Shown: positions 8,370 to 18,730 of the stretch, one piece after another
Layout of the letters: the number at the start of each line of letters is the position of its first letter
Numbering within the stretch: the first letter of the stretch is position 1
Assembly (NCBI RefSeq): GCF_900108175.1
Contig: NZ_FNVO01000005.1
Location: forward strand, 124,001 to 188,000
Reading direction: 5' to 3'
Origin: Thermomonospora echinospora
GTDB lineage: Bacteria > Actinomycetota > Actinomycetes > Streptosporangiales > Streptosporangiaceae
Length of the DNA stretch: 64,000 nucleotides
The notes under the pieces: generated by a model
Databases searched by the model: none
What the model saw: only the letters and a program-made list of their open reading frames with translations
What the model was told of the DNA's origin: nothing
Made by a program: the position numbers and the translations under genes

Positions 8370-8404
8370 CTGAGGGGCCGGACCTGCGGGTCCGGCCCCC
8401 TCAG
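8370..8404 (-). terminator. Terminator hairpin between htrA and tatB
   Basis: A 15-base-pair stem (8370-8384 with 8389-8404, one bulged C) with a 4-base loop lies downstream of the htrA-like gene and just before the tatB start. It should end or attenuate transcription from htrA, giving tatB a partly separate transcript. Confidence 0.7.
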
Positions 8405-8466
8405 AGTATCGGCAGCCCGGATCGTCCCGGAATGGGATGTCCCAGGTTGGTCCCTCGGCCGGCCGC

Positions 8467-10353
<1,887 letters not shown>

Positions 10354-10427
10354 CTCTCCTAGCGGGCAAGTTCTCGTCGTCCGGGGCCATCGTGCCCGTC
10401 ACGACATGTGATGAGCATAAGACCCGA

Positions 10428-11501
10428 TCAGTTCCAGGGATTCGCCCATGTACCGATCCGCCGGACCCCTCGCCGCAGGCGTCCCCACAGGCCGGTGTCG
10501 GCCTGCGGCAACGCGGCCACCACCGTGTCGGAGGCGGCCCGGGGGGCGTCGGTAACGACCGTGTAGACATGACCGTCGGCGGCCCACACGGCCCAGCGCT
10601 GGCTGTCCTCGCGATGGAAGACCGCCCCCGAGCGGCGCCAGCCGGCCAGCCGCCGCTCGTCCAGCCGACCCCGCTGGACGAACACCGACACTGCCGCCAG
10701 CCCGTCGGAGTAGCCCAGGTGCAGCGTCCCGCCGTCGGCCGGGCCGGACCGCCGCACCTCGTTCAGCACGAACCCGCCGGGCAGGTCCTGCGGCACGGTC
10801 CAGCCCCGTCCGCGCAGCCCGGCGACCTCGGCGGCGCCCACCGCCGCCCACGGCGCGGCGCGCGAGGCGCCCGCCACCGCGGGGGTGCGGGGCTCGGCGA
10901 TGCGCACGTCGGAGAAGCCGAGGGCGCTGACCACCCGGCCGCCGTCGTCCAGCAGTTCGCGGTGCAGCATGATCCCGGTCTCGGCGTCGATCCGGAACCG
11001 TCCGGCGGTGCCGCCGTCGGCGCGGCGGGCCTCGACGACGTGGGCCGCGCGCCCGCAGGCGTCGTCGTCGGCCGCCTGCACCACCGTGTAGTTGCGGGTC
11101 AGCAGGGCGAGCAGGGCGGGGGTGAAACCGGCCAGCCCACCGGTCGCGGTGACGTCGGCCGCTCCCCCGGTCGTCGAGGAGGCGTCCTGTACGAGGATGC
11201 CGTGCAGCGGGGTGACGGTGTCCGTCGCGTGCGCCACCTTCACAGCGGTCCTGGTATGTCCACCGCCGGTGAGCGTGGTGCGGATCTGGGTGCCCTCGTA
11301 CGGGGTGCGGCGCGCGGCGGCGGCGGTCTCGCGCAGCAGTTCCAGGGCTTCGGGGTCGCTGTCGGCGCGGCGTCCCGCACCGGCGTTCCCGGCCAGCGTC
11401 CAGGCCAGCAGCAGGGCGGCGGCCAGCCCGCCCACCACCCAGGCGCTCCGCCCCCCGAACGGGCCGGACGGACCGAACGGGGTGGTCTGCGCGGAGGTCA
11501 C
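10428..11501 (-). CDS. MucB/RseB-like sigma-E regulatory protein
   Basis: A 357-residue protein with one N-terminal transmembrane helix (about residues 22-40) and an extracytoplasmic part resembling the MucB/RseB fold: strands such as YEGTQIRTTL, a VVEARRADGGTAGRFRIDAETGIMLHRELLDDGGRVVS hairpin, and a C-terminal domain ending GRLRRGVRRIGTWANPWN. RseB proteins bind lipids or lipoproteins and protect the anti-sigma factor from proteolysis. Its start overlaps the stop of the anti-sigma gene (ATGA), so the two are translationally coupled. The family call rests on pattern and location; identity to proteobacterial RseB would be low. Confidence 0.7.
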   Translation of the reverse strand: MTSAQTTPFGPSGPFGGRSAWVVGGLAAALLLAWTLAGNAGAGRRADSDPEALELLRETAAAARRTPYEGTQIRTTLTGGGHTRTAVKVAHATDTVTPLHGILVQDASSTTGGAADVTATGGLAGFTPALLALLTRNYTVVQAADDDACGRAAHVVEARRADGGTAGRFRIDAETGIMLHRELLDDGGRVVSALGFSDVRIAEPRTPAVAGASRAAPWAAVGAAEVAGLRGRGWTVPQDLPGGFVLNEVRRSGPADGGTLHLGYSDGLAAVSVFVQRGRLDERRLAGWRRSGAVFHREDSQRWAVWAADGHVYTVVTDAPRAASDTVVAALPQADTGLWGRLRRGVRRIGTWANPWN

Positions 11502-12157
11502 GGGGCGGCCGGCGCGGACGGGGCCGGCGCGGGTGACATCTCCGTCATCGGGATGATCCCGTTGGTCAGCGCGTGCTCGGCCTCCAGCCGGTCGAACGCG
11601 GGGACCACGGAAGGCTGCTGCTCGGTCACGCCGCCCAGGGCGTAGGAGGCCGAGCCGAGGCCCAGCACCATGGCCGCCGCGCCCACCGCTAGGTAACGAC
11701 GGGGGATGCGGCGCCGGACCGGCACCGCGGCGGCGCCTACCCGGACCGGCACACCGCCGTCACCGGCGAAGGGACGCGCGTGGCGCCGGCGCGTCGCGGC
11801 TGCTCGCATGGGCATCGGCGACGGCCCGCGAAGCGGCGGAACCCGCCGGGCACCCGGATGCGGGGGCCATGCCCCCGTCCCGCCCACGGGCGGACCGGAC
11901 GCGTCACCGCTGCCGGGACGCTGCTCGCCCAGCGCGCGCAGCCGGTTCAGGAAGTCGTCGCCGGGCAGGTCCGGGGCGACTGCGGGATCCTGCGGGGGGC
12001 TCGCCAGCGCGCGCAGCCGGCCCTTGAGCCGGCGCATCGTGTCGGCCTCCTGCCGACACGCCCGGCAGACGGCCAGATGGGCGAGCGCGCGGTCGCGCTC
12101 GTCGTGATCCAGCTCGCCGTCGACCAGGGCGGTCAGACGCTCCCCCAGACAAGTCAC
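11498..12157 (-). CDS. rseA: Zinc-associated anti-sigma factor (RseA-like) with transmembrane helix
   Basis: A 219-residue anti-sigma factor. The N-terminal ZAS domain carries the HLAVCRACR zinc motif (His27, Cys31, Cys34), a basic low-complexity linker follows (about 75-155), and a single transmembrane segment lies at about 160-180. It would hold SigE at the membrane until envelope stress. In M. tuberculosis, RseA lies directly after sigE and inhibits it. The gene starts 22 bases after sigE and overlaps the RseB-like gene. Confidence 0.88.
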   Translation of the reverse strand: MTCLGERLTALVDGELDHDERDRALAHLAVCRACRQEADTMRRLKGRLRALASPPQDPAVAPDLPGDDFLNRLRALGEQRPGSGDASGPPVGGTGAWPPHPGARRVPPLRGPSPMPMRAAATRRRHARPFAGDGGVPVRVGAAAVPVRRRIPRRYLAVGAAAMVLGLGSASYALGGVTEQQPSVVPAFDRLEAEHALTNGIIPMTEMSPAPAPSAPAAP

Positions 12158-12179
12158 GCGTTGTCCTCCATCAGGTCCC

Positions 12180-12785
12180 TCACCGGGCCTCCGGCGCCGC
12201 CAGGCGGCGCGGCGCGCGGTGCTCCAGGGCGGCCCGCAGCTGCGCCCGCCCCCGGTGGATCCGGCTGCGCACCGTGCCGAGCTTCACGCCCAGCGTGGCG
12301 GCGATCTCCTCGTAGGACAGCCCCTCGATGTCGCACAGCACCACGGCGGCACGGTACTCCGGCGCCAGCGCGTCCAGCGCCGCCTGCACGTCGGCGTCGA
12401 GGTTGCGGTCGTCGTACGCCTGCGCCGGAGTGGGCTCGCGGCCCTGCAGCCGGTCGGCGGCGTCGTCGGCGAGCCCCTCGAACCTGATGCGCTGCTTGCG
12501 GCGCGCCATGTCGAGGAACAGGTTGGTGGTGATGCGGTGCAGCCAGCCCTCGAAGGTGCCCGGCGTGTAGTTCGACAACGAGCGGAACACCCGGACGAAG
12601 ACCTCCTGGGTGAGGTCCTCGGCGTCGTGCGGGTTACCGGTCAGCCGGTAGGCAAGGCGGTAGACGCGGGCCGAGTGCTCGCGGACGACCTCGTCCCACG
12701 ACGGAGGCTCCCACCGGGCCTCCGGCACATGCTCGCGATCCAGAGCCGCTGCTCCCCCCTTCAACGCAAGTGCCGCCACGTTCAT
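12180..12785 (-). CDS. sigE: ECF sigma factor SigE
   Basis: A 201-residue sigma-70 family ECF factor. Region 2 spans about residues 33-100 ([31 protein letters not shown]) and region 4 about 135-190 ([45 protein letters not shown]). The ATG at 12785 is preferred because GGAGGTGCGACC precedes it, although the frame stays open to about 13001. It heads an operon with an anti-sigma factor and an RseB-like gene, followed by htrA, the classic envelope stress locus. The promoter at 12902-12927 matches the class this sigma factor recognises, pointing to positive autoregulation. Confidence 0.92.
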   Translation of the reverse strand: MNVAALALKGGAAALDREHVPEARWEPPSWDEVVREHSARVYRLAYRLTGNPHDAEDLTQEVFVRVFRSLSNYTPGTFEGWLHRITTNLFLDMARRKQRIRFEGLADDAADRLQGREPTPAQAYDDRNLDADVQAALDALAPEYRAAVVLCDIEGLSYEEIAATLGVKLGTVRSRIHRGRAQLRAALEHRAPRRLAAPEAR

Positions 12786-12901
12786 GGTCGCACCTCCGGC
12801 GCTCCGCCTCCCATGGCTGGGTCCTCTCTCACGACGAACATGCCGCGACGAGGCGACACGGTCACGCCTGGGCTGGGCGTTCGTGGACCGACTTCTCTTT
12901 G

Positions 12902-12927
12902 AACGCCGGGGCGCGCCGGTTAGTTCC
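12902..12927 (-). promoter_or_regulatory. SigE-type autoregulatory promoter
   Basis: On the minus strand GGAAC (12927-12923), 17 bases, then CGTT (12905-12902). This agrees with the mycobacterial SigE consensus (GGAAC, 17-19 bases, cGTT). It lies about 117 bases upstream of the sigE start, leaving a leader of roughly 110 bases. Confidence 0.75.
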
Positions 12928-13096
12928 CCGCCCGGTCCCACCGGCCGGCCGGGGTCCGCGGGGGCCCGCCGAGCCCCGTGGCAAAGGGAGGCCATGAACA
13001 CGCGAGCGTTCCACCGGTCAGCGATATGGTCTTTCCCAGCAGACCAGGGGACTTAGGGAGGCGGCCATCGACGCGGTAAAAGCCACCCTGGCTTTC

Positions 13097-13699
13097 GTGG
13101 AGGACTACCTCCCCGAGGACGAGGCGCTGCTCGACGCCCGGCGGCTCGGCGAGGAGGTCGGCGCGGTGCCGATCGGCCCTGCCGGTGGGGCGGCCCTGCG
13201 CTTCCTGGCCGCCGTACTGGACGCCCGCACGGTGGTGGAGATCGGCTCCGGGTGCGGCGTGTCCGGGATCTGGCTGCTGCGCGGGATGCGCCCGGACGGC
13301 GTACTGACCAGCGTGGACTTGGAGCTGGCCAACCAGCGGCTGGCCAAGGAGGCCTACACGGCGGCGGGCTTCAGCTCCTCGCGCACCCGCATGATCGTGG
13401 GGCGTGCCCTGGACGTGCTACCCAGGCTCACCGACGGCGCCTACGACATGGTGTTCTGCGACGCCGCCAAGGAGGAGTACCCCGAGTACCTGGCCGCCGC
13501 ACTGCGGCTGCTGCGTCCCGGCGGGGTGGTGGCCTTCGACAACGCGCTGTGGCACGACCGGGTCGCCGACCCAAACCGGCGCGACCCGGAGACCCTGGCG
13601 ATCCGCGAGGTGGGGCGGCTGATCCGCGAGGACGAGCGGCTGGTACCGCTGCTGCTGCCGGTCGGCGACGGCCTGCTGTGCGCGCTCAAGCGCGGCTGA
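13097..13699 (+). CDS. Class I SAM-dependent O-methyltransferase, sigE-divergent
   Basis: A caffeoyl-CoA/catechol-type O-methyltransferase of at least 200 residues. It has motif I VVEIGSGCGVSGIWLL (about residues 45-60), the acidic LTSVDLE loop, and a LRLLRPGGVVAFDNALW segment, typical of the family. The substrate is unknown. The GTG at 13097 has no ribosome binding site; an AGGGAGG lies before the ATC codon at 13067, which is in frame and may be the true start (see findings). It is divergent from sigE, as is Rv1220c in M. tuberculosis. Confidence 0.88.
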   Translation: MEDYLPEDEALLDARRLGEEVGAVPIGPAGGAALRFLAAVLDARTVVEIGSGCGVSGIWLLRGMRPDGVLTSVDLELANQRLAKEAYTAAGFSSSRTRMIVGRALDVLPRLTDGAYDMVFCDAAKEEYPEYLAAALRLLRPGGVVAFDNALWHDRVADPNRRDPETLAIREVGRLIREDERLVPLLLPVGDGLLCALKRG

Positions 13700-13727
13700 C
13701 CGGCCGCCGGCTCCCCCGGCGGTCGGG

Positions 13728-14306
13728 ATGCTGACGGTACGGGCACGGCCCTCCTGGTACCGGGCGGGCCGGGTGGCCTCCCCGCTGATCGCGTTCGGTG
13801 CGTCCGTGGCGTTCGTCACCGGCGGCGCGCGGGGCGGGACGGGGTTCGCCGCCATGGGGTTCCTAGTCCTGGGCGTGCTGGGGATCGCCTTCTTCGGCGC
13901 CGGGACGGTGCTGGCCGCCGGAAACCTGCTCGGCCGCCGCCCCGTGCTGGAACTGGACGAGCAGGGGGTGCGCCGGCCGGCCCCCTGGCCGCGCCGCCGC
14001 CGCCGGGACCGGGTGCTGCCCTGGCCGCAGGTCGAGGCGCTGTGCCTGGTCAGCCGGGGCGTCGCGGCGCGCGGCAGCCGGGTCCGCGACCACCTGGTCT
14101 TCCTGTCCAGCCCGCAGGCCGCCGAGCACGCCCGCACCGCCCCCAAGCCGCAGCTCGTCGCGCTCGTCCTCACCGACCTGCCCGGCGGGTCCGAGCACGC
14201 GCCCTGGCTGCTGATGGCCGACCCCGACTGGAACGTCCCGTTGAAGGACATCGTCGCCGAGGTCCGCCGGCATGGCGTCCCGATCATCGACCGCCGCCGC
14301 AAGTGA
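13728..14306 (+). CDS. Conserved membrane protein with PH-like C-terminal domain
   Basis: A 192-residue protein. Two transmembrane helices (about residues 17-35 and 40-65) are followed by a strand-rich cytoplasmic part: VLELDEQGVRR, a basic WPRRRRRDRVLPWPQVEALCLVSR stretch and LVALVLTDL. This layout resembles bacterial two-TM proteins with pleckstrin-homology-like domains. No function can be assigned. It starts 28 bases after the O-methyltransferase and may be cotranscribed. Confidence 0.7.
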   Translation: MLTVRARPSWYRAGRVASPLIAFGASVAFVTGGARGGTGFAAMGFLVLGVLGIAFFGAGTVLAAGNLLGRRPVLELDEQGVRRPAPWPRRRRRDRVLPWPQVEALCLVSRGVAARGSRVRDHLVFLSSPQAAEHARTAPKPQLVALVLTDLPGGSEHAPWLLMADPDWNVPLKDIVAEVRRHGVPIIDRRRK

Positions 14307-14474
14307 CCGGCCGCCGGCCCTGCCCGCAAACGCGTCAGGGCCGAAGCGGAACAGCCCGCGGAACCCGCGGCCGGCCGCTCCCGGCTTGCCCGAACGCCGG
14401 CCCGGCTTGCCAGAGCCCGGCGGACGGGCCGCCGACGATCCGGAGCAACCCGTCCCGGCGGGTCGTGGGGTCCG

Positions 14475-15932
14475 CTAGTTCTGGGCGATGAGCCAGTTGA
14501 GCAGGAGGCGGGCGCCGTAGCCGGTGGCCCCCTTGGTGATCTCGGCGTCGTCCGCGGTGGCGCGGCCGGGTCCGGCCACGTCCAGGTGCGCCCAGGGGCG
14601 CTTGCCGGCGAACTCGCGCAGGAACAGGGCGGCCATGATGGCACCGCCGCCGAAGCCCCGGCGCTCGATGTTGGCCACGTCCGCCACCTCGGACTCGATC
14701 GCCACCCGGTAGTCGTCGACCAGTGGCATCCGCCACACCGGCTCCCCGGCGGCGGTGCCCGCCCCGGTGAGCCCCTCGGCCAGCGCGTCGTCGGTGGCGA
14801 ACAGCGCGGCGTGCCGCAGCCCCAGCGCCACCTTGGCCGCGCCGGTCAGGGTGGCCACGTCCACCACCGCGTCCGGCTCCAGGACGGCGTCGGCGTAGGC
14901 CAGCGCGTCGGCCAGCACTAGCCGGCCCTCGGCGTCGGTGTTGAGCACCTCCGAGGTCCGGCCGCCGTAGTGGGTGATCACGTCGCTGGGCCGCATGGCG
15001 CTGCCGGAGGGCATGTTCTCGGCCGCCGCCACCAACCCGGTCACCCTGGCCCGCACGCCCAGCGCCGGCAGTGCGGCCAGCACCGCCATGACCACGCCGC
15101 CGGCGGCCATGTCGGTCTTCATGGTCTTCATGTTGTCGTTGGGCTTGAGCGACAGCCCACCGCTGTCGAAGGTGATGCCCTTGCCGACCAGCACCAGGTG
15201 CCGGTCGGCTCCGCCCTCGGGCTCGTAGGTCAGCTCGATGAGGCGGGGCGGGCGCACCGATCCGGCGCCGACCGCGATCAGCCCGCCGAAGCCCTCCTCG
15301 CGCAGCGCGCCCTCGTCACGGATCCGCACACCCAGCCCGGACCGCTCGGCGAGCTCGGCCGCGCGGTCGGCCAGCCAGGCCGGACTCTTGTCCACCGAGG
15401 GGGTGTTGGCCAGGTCGCGGGCCAGCGCGGCCGCCTCCGCGATGACCGTGCCGCGCTCAACGGCGGCCCGGTCGGCGCCGAGCACCGTGATGGTGCCGAC
15501 CGACCGTCTGCGGGGCGCCTCGCCGATCCAGAACTCGTACGACCCCAGCAGCGCGCCCTCGGCGAACGCGGCCGCGTCGCCCTCGGGGGCCAGCACGACC
15601 AGCCCGTCGCGGCCCTTGGCACGGCGGGCCAGCGCGGCACCCGCCCGGCGCAGCGCGCCCGGCGACCCGTCGCCGACCCCGTACAGCAGCAGCTCGCCGG
15701 TGCCGTCGCCGAGCCGCAGGGGGCAGGCCACCACCTCGCCCGGCTCGCCCTTGGCGTCGTGAAAGGCCAGCAGGTCGGCCGGGTCCAGCGGCGGTGCGAC
15801 GCCGAGATCGGCGCCGTGGACCTCGGGGCCCGGCCGGACCGGGACGGCCACCAGCTCGGCCCCGTTGTCCAGCGCGACACGGCCCACCGGACGGGCGTCC
15901 GGTTCCGTGCGGATCCGGGTGTGGATCGGCAT
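14475..15932 (-). CDS. pepA: Leucyl aminopeptidase (M17)
   Basis: A 485-residue cytosolic dinuclear metallo-aminopeptidase that removes N-terminal residues from peptides. The N-terminal macro-like domain (to about 170) precedes the catalytic domain with VLVGKGITFDSGGLSLKP, MKTDMAAGG and the M17 signature NTDAEGRLVLADAL, which supply the metal ligands and catalytic Lys and Arg. The ATG at 15932 follows CAGGGGG at good spacing; codons upstream to 16001 are open but lack a better start. It stands between convergent and unrelated genes. Confidence 0.93.
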   Translation of the reverse strand: MPIHTRIRTEPDARPVGRVALDNGAELVAVPVRPGPEVHGADLGVAPPLDPADLLAFHDAKGEPGEVVACPLRLGDGTGELLLYGVGDGSPGALRRAGAALARRAKGRDGLVVLAPEGDAAAFAEGALLGSYEFWIGEAPRRRSVGTITVLGADRAAVERGTVIAEAAALARDLANTPSVDKSPAWLADRAAELAERSGLGVRIRDEGALREEGFGGLIAVGAGSVRPPRLIELTYEPEGGADRHLVLVGKGITFDSGGLSLKPNDNMKTMKTDMAAGGVVMAVLAALPALGVRARVTGLVAAAENMPSGSAMRPSDVITHYGGRTSEVLNTDAEGRLVLADALAYADAVLEPDAVVDVATLTGAAKVALGLRHAALFATDDALAEGLTGAGTAAGEPVWRMPLVDDYRVAIESEVADVANIERRGFGGGAIMAALFLREFAGKRPWAHLDVAGPGRATADDAEITKGATGYGARLLLNWLIAQN

Positions 15933-15978
15933 TGGTCCCCCTGAGTCATTGCCGGTGTACCCGCGGCGCCGTGACGAC

Positions 15979-16002
15979 GGTGGTCCCGACGCCGGGACCA
16001 CC
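15979..16002 (-). terminator. Perfect 10-bp hairpin upstream of pepA
   Basis: GGTGGTCCCG and CGGGACCACC pair perfectly around ACGC. It lies between the end of the DUF3117 gene and pepA on the minus strand, so it may terminate read-through from DUF3117. A second hairpin, CCGGGG-GCGT-CCCCGG, sits at 16145-16160 immediately after the DUF3117 stop codon. Confidence 0.5.
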
Positions 16003-16169
16003 CACCGCGAATCGTCAGATTTTGAGCCGTACCGGGCCGGGCGACCACGGTGCGGCTCCAGCGGAGCGAGGATCGCCCGACCCGCGTCGGGAGGGGTCAG
16101 GCCATCGCACGGCGAAGCGAGGAGTGCCTGACGGCCTGCGGGATCCGGGGGCGTCCCCGGGCCGGCAGG

Positions 16170-16337
16170 TCAGCCGACGACGTTCTTCAGAGCGTCGCCC
16201 AGCTCGCTGGCCTCTTCAGCGGAGAGCTCGACGACGAGGCGTCCGCCACCCTCCAGCGGGACGCGCATCACGATGCCGCGCCCCTCCTTCGTCACTTCGA
16301 GCGGACCGTCACCCGTCCGCGGCTTCATCGCCGCCAT
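16170..16337 (-). CDS. DUF3117 small conserved protein
   Basis: A 55-residue protein beginning MAAMKPRTGDGPLEVTKEGR and ending ELSAEEASELGDALKNVVG, an almost invariant actinobacterial family. It is predicted to be a compact beta protein with a C-terminal helix; the function is unknown. The ATG at 16337 is preceded by AGGAAGGGG. M. tuberculosis Rv1211 is the homologue and lies next to tagA there, as this gene lies near tag here. Confidence 0.93.
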   Translation of the reverse strand: MAAMKPRTGDGPLEVTKEGRGIVMRVPLEGGGRLVVELSAEEASELGDALKNVVG

Positions 16338-16615
16338 GCGTGCATCCCCTTCCTGCCTAGGGCCGCGTGCCGGACATCCTTGGCCGCGTGGCCGCCGTTC
16401 GCATCCGCACCATCAGTAGTGGTCCATTATCTCGTCTTCCGGCCGCGAAGTGGTAACGATCAGCATCCAGATCGCCTGGCGGACCGGTCCGCGAGGCCTG
16501 CCGCACGCTGTTCGGCCTGGTAGCGGGCATGGTCGGCGGTGCCCGGCAGTCCGATGATCCGGCAGGTGGGCGCCCGTGGCCGCCCGGGACGGGGTGACTC
16601 TCGGTGTGGCGATGG
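16338..16615. other. Non-coding gap with the DUF3117 promoter region
   Basis: About 280 bases without a supported gene. A locally AT-rich stretch around 16405-16440, with an ACCA-N7-TGGT inverted repeat, is the likely promoter region for the leftward DUF3117 gene. Nothing else was recognised. Confidence 0.4.
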
Positions 16616-17566
16616 TCACGCCATCGTCACCGACGGCACCAGTCCACGTGGGTAGGGCTCAAAGTAGGTCTGGGCGAGCAGGTAGGCGCAGCCCTCGCCG
16701 CGGGCGTGGTGGCGCAGCAGGGCCATCGGCACGCCGAGCGGCACCGTCCCCTGGCGGTACTCCTCGATGGCGGTGACGATGTCGTGGCGGCGGGCGTCGT
16801 CGAGCCGTTCGCTCATCGGGCCGAACACGTGCAGCAGCGCGTTGACGTGCCTGCCCCGCCGGGGACGGACGGCCAGCGCGGCGGCGAACAGCTCGGCGTA
16901 CCCGGCCTCGACCCGCGTTCTCGGGGCCGACCCGGCCTCCGCCACCACCCGTCCCAGCCGCCGGTAACGGTCCGGGTCGTGGGCGAGGAGCTGCAGCTTG
17001 TGCCTGGTGTGGAAGGCCACCAGGTCGCGCGGCCGCCAGTCGCCGGCCAGCAGCGCGCGCAGCCGGGCGCGGGCGAAGATCCGCTCGACGAAGTGCGCGC
17101 GCAGCACGTCGTCGTGCAGCCGCCCCTCCTCCTCCACCGGCAGCAGCGGCAGCCGCTCGGTCAGCCGTTCGGCAAAGACGCCCCGGCCGCGGCGGTCGGC
17201 CGGCTGCCCCTTGCGGTAGCGGGGGATGCCGCGCAGCCCGCAGCTCGGCGAGCGGGCCTTGAGCACCCAGCCGTCCACCCCGGCCAGCTCTTCGGCGCGC
17301 CGGTCGGCCAGCGCCCGCATCGCCTCGGTGTGGTCGGCGTCCCCCTCCCGGGTGACCAGGCGGACCTCACCGCTGTCGGTGACCAGCCGCAGCGTGGGCC
17401 GGGGGGCGCCCAGCCCGATCTCGATCTCCGGGCAGACCGGCCTCCAGTCGACGTACCGGTCGAGCTCCTCGGCCAGGAAGCGGTCGCGGCTGTGCCCGCC
17501 GTTGTAGCGGACGGGCGCGCCCAGCAGGCAACTGGACACCGCGACCAGCGGCCGTACGTGCTCCAT
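16616..17566 (-). CDS. TudS-DUF1722 fusion desulfidase
   Basis: A 316-residue two-domain protein. The N-terminal DUF523/TudS domain (about residues 6-150) carries the three conserved cysteines expected to hold a [4Fe-4S] cluster: Cys13 (SSCLLG), Cys45 (RPVCPE) and Cys109 (SPSCG). The C-terminal DUF1722 domain (about 185-305) includes FHTRHKLQLLAHDP. TudS removes sulfur from 2-thiouracil, and fused TudS-DUF1722 proteins have been reported as desulfidases acting on 4-thiouracil and on 4-thiouridine in tRNA. The role here is inferred from that. It seems to be a single-gene unit. Confidence 0.85.
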   Translation of the reverse strand: MEHVRPLVAVSSCLLGAPVRYNGGHSRDRFLAEELDRYVDWRPVCPEIEIGLGAPRPTLRLVTDSGEVRLVTREGDADHTEAMRALADRRAEELAGVDGWVLKARSPSCGLRGIPRYRKGQPADRRGRGVFAERLTERLPLLPVEEEGRLHDDVLRAHFVERIFARARLRALLAGDWRPRDLVAFHTRHKLQLLAHDPDRYRRLGRVVAEAGSAPRTRVEAGYAELFAAALAVRPRRGRHVNALLHVFGPMSERLDDARRHDIVTAIEEYRQGTVPLGVPMALLRHHARGEGCAYLLAQTYFEPYPRGLVPSVTMA

Positions 17567-17675
17567 GCCTCCTCCAGCCGGTCACGCCATCGCACCGGCG
17601 TTCTCGGCGGCCTCGTCCACCGGTTCATCGCCGTGCTGGAGGACATCACACCCAAAAGCGCACAAAATGACGTTT

Positions 17676-18263
17676 CTACGGGCGTAGCGCCGTGTAGGCG
17701 CCCCTTCGGTGACAGTCGGCGAGATGGTCGTCCACCAACCCGCACGCCTGCATGAGGGCATAGGCGGTCGTGGGGCCCACGAACGTGAACCCGTGCTTCT
17801 TGAGCTCCTTGGCCAGAGCCCGGGAGCCGGCGGTCGAAGCGGGCACGTCCGCGGTGGTGCGGGGCGCGGGGGCGTCGTGGTCGGCGTGGCGCCACACCAG
17901 CGCGGCCAGCCCGCCGGGCAGGTCCAGGGCCGCGCGGGCGTTGGCGACGGCCGCCTCGATCTTGGCGCGGTTGCGGACGATCGCGGTGTCCGCCAGCAGC
18001 CGCGCGACGTCCTCGGGGCCGAATCCGGCCACCTCGGCCATGTCGAAGCCCTTGAAGGCCGCGCGGAAGCCCTCCCGCTTGCGCAGGATGGTGATCCACG
18101 ACAGCCCCGACTGGAACGCCTCCAGGCACAGCCGCTCGTACAGCCCCTGGTCGTCGGTGACCGGGCGGCCCCACTCCTCGTCGTGGTAGGCGACGTAGTC
18201 CGGCGTCGACAGAGCCCAGGGGCAGCGGCCCAGCCCGTCCGCACCGACCACCGCCGCGCTCAT
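17676..18263 (-). CDS. tag: DNA-3-methyladenine glycosylase I
   Basis: A 195-residue base excision repair enzyme that removes 3-methyladenine. Conserved family blocks are RCPWAL near residue 14, YHDEEWGRPVTDD, LEAFQSGLSWITILRKREGFRAAF, and the C-terminal KKHGFTFVGPTTAYALMQACGLVDDHLADC. The zinc ligands (Cys, two His, Cys) fit these blocks. The ATG overlaps the stop of the SRPBCC gene by four bases, making tag the last gene of a three-gene coupled operon. In M. tuberculosis tagA (Rv1210) follows the same DivIVA-like gene. Confidence 0.93.
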   Translation of the reverse strand: MSAAVVGADGLGRCPWALSTPDYVAYHDEEWGRPVTDDQGLYERLCLEAFQSGLSWITILRKREGFRAAFKGFDMAEVAGFGPEDVARLLADTAIVRNRAKIEAAVANARAALDLPGGLAALVWRHADHDAPAPRTTADVPASTAGSRALAKELKKHGFTFVGPTTAYALMQACGLVDDHLADCHRRGAYTALRP

Positions 18264-18730
18264 GACGGCCCCCCGGCGCCGGAGCGGCTCGCGCCTCCTC
18301 CGGCTCCGGCCAGCCGGACCAGACGGCGCAGGCCCAGCCGCATGAACCAGCGGACCGGCGGCCCGACCAGCAGCCAGCCGGCCCGTCCCAGCGGACCCAG
18401 CGGCAGGTCCAGCCGTTCGGCCCACAGCACGGTGCTGCCGCCGCCGGGCAGCGGGCCGGTCTCGAACCACGCCTCGCCGCGCACCAGCCGGCCGGTGTGC
18501 CGTACGGCCACCCGGCGGCCCGGCACCCACTCGGTGATCACCATGGTGTCCAGGAAGCCCACCGGGCCGACGCCCGTCCACCCCCGTACGGAGGCGCCGA
18601 CCTCATGGCCGCCCTCGGCACGGGTGAATGGCATCCACTCGGCATGCCGGGGCCAGTCGGTGAGCACCTCGAAGACCCGGTCGGCCGGGACACAGGAGGA
18701 GACGTCGGCGCTCACCGACACCGTGCTCAT
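18260..18730 (-). CDS. SRPBCC (START-like) family protein
   Basis: A 156-residue small-molecule-binding fold protein. The N-terminus VSVSADVSSCVPADRVFEVLTDWPRHAEWMPFTRAEG is typical of the polyketide cyclase/dehydrase SRPBCC group, with a long C-terminal amphipathic helix (WLLVGPPVRWFMRLGLRRLVRLA). The ligand is unknown. The start overlaps the preceding stop (ATGA) and its own stop overlaps tag, so it is made together with them. Confidence 0.85.
   Translation of the reverse strand: MSTVSVSADVSSCVPADRVFEVLTDWPRHAEWMPFTRAEGGHEVGASVRGWTGVGPVGFLDTMVITEWVPGRRVAVRHTGRLVRGEAWFETGPLPGGGSTVLWAERLDLPLGPLGRAGWLLVGPPVRWFMRLGLRRLVRLAGAGGGASRSGAGGPS

Noticed and set aside
12786-13001. N-terminal extension of SigE
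   Set aside because: It would cross the SigE-type promoter; the ATG at 12785 has the best ribosome binding site.
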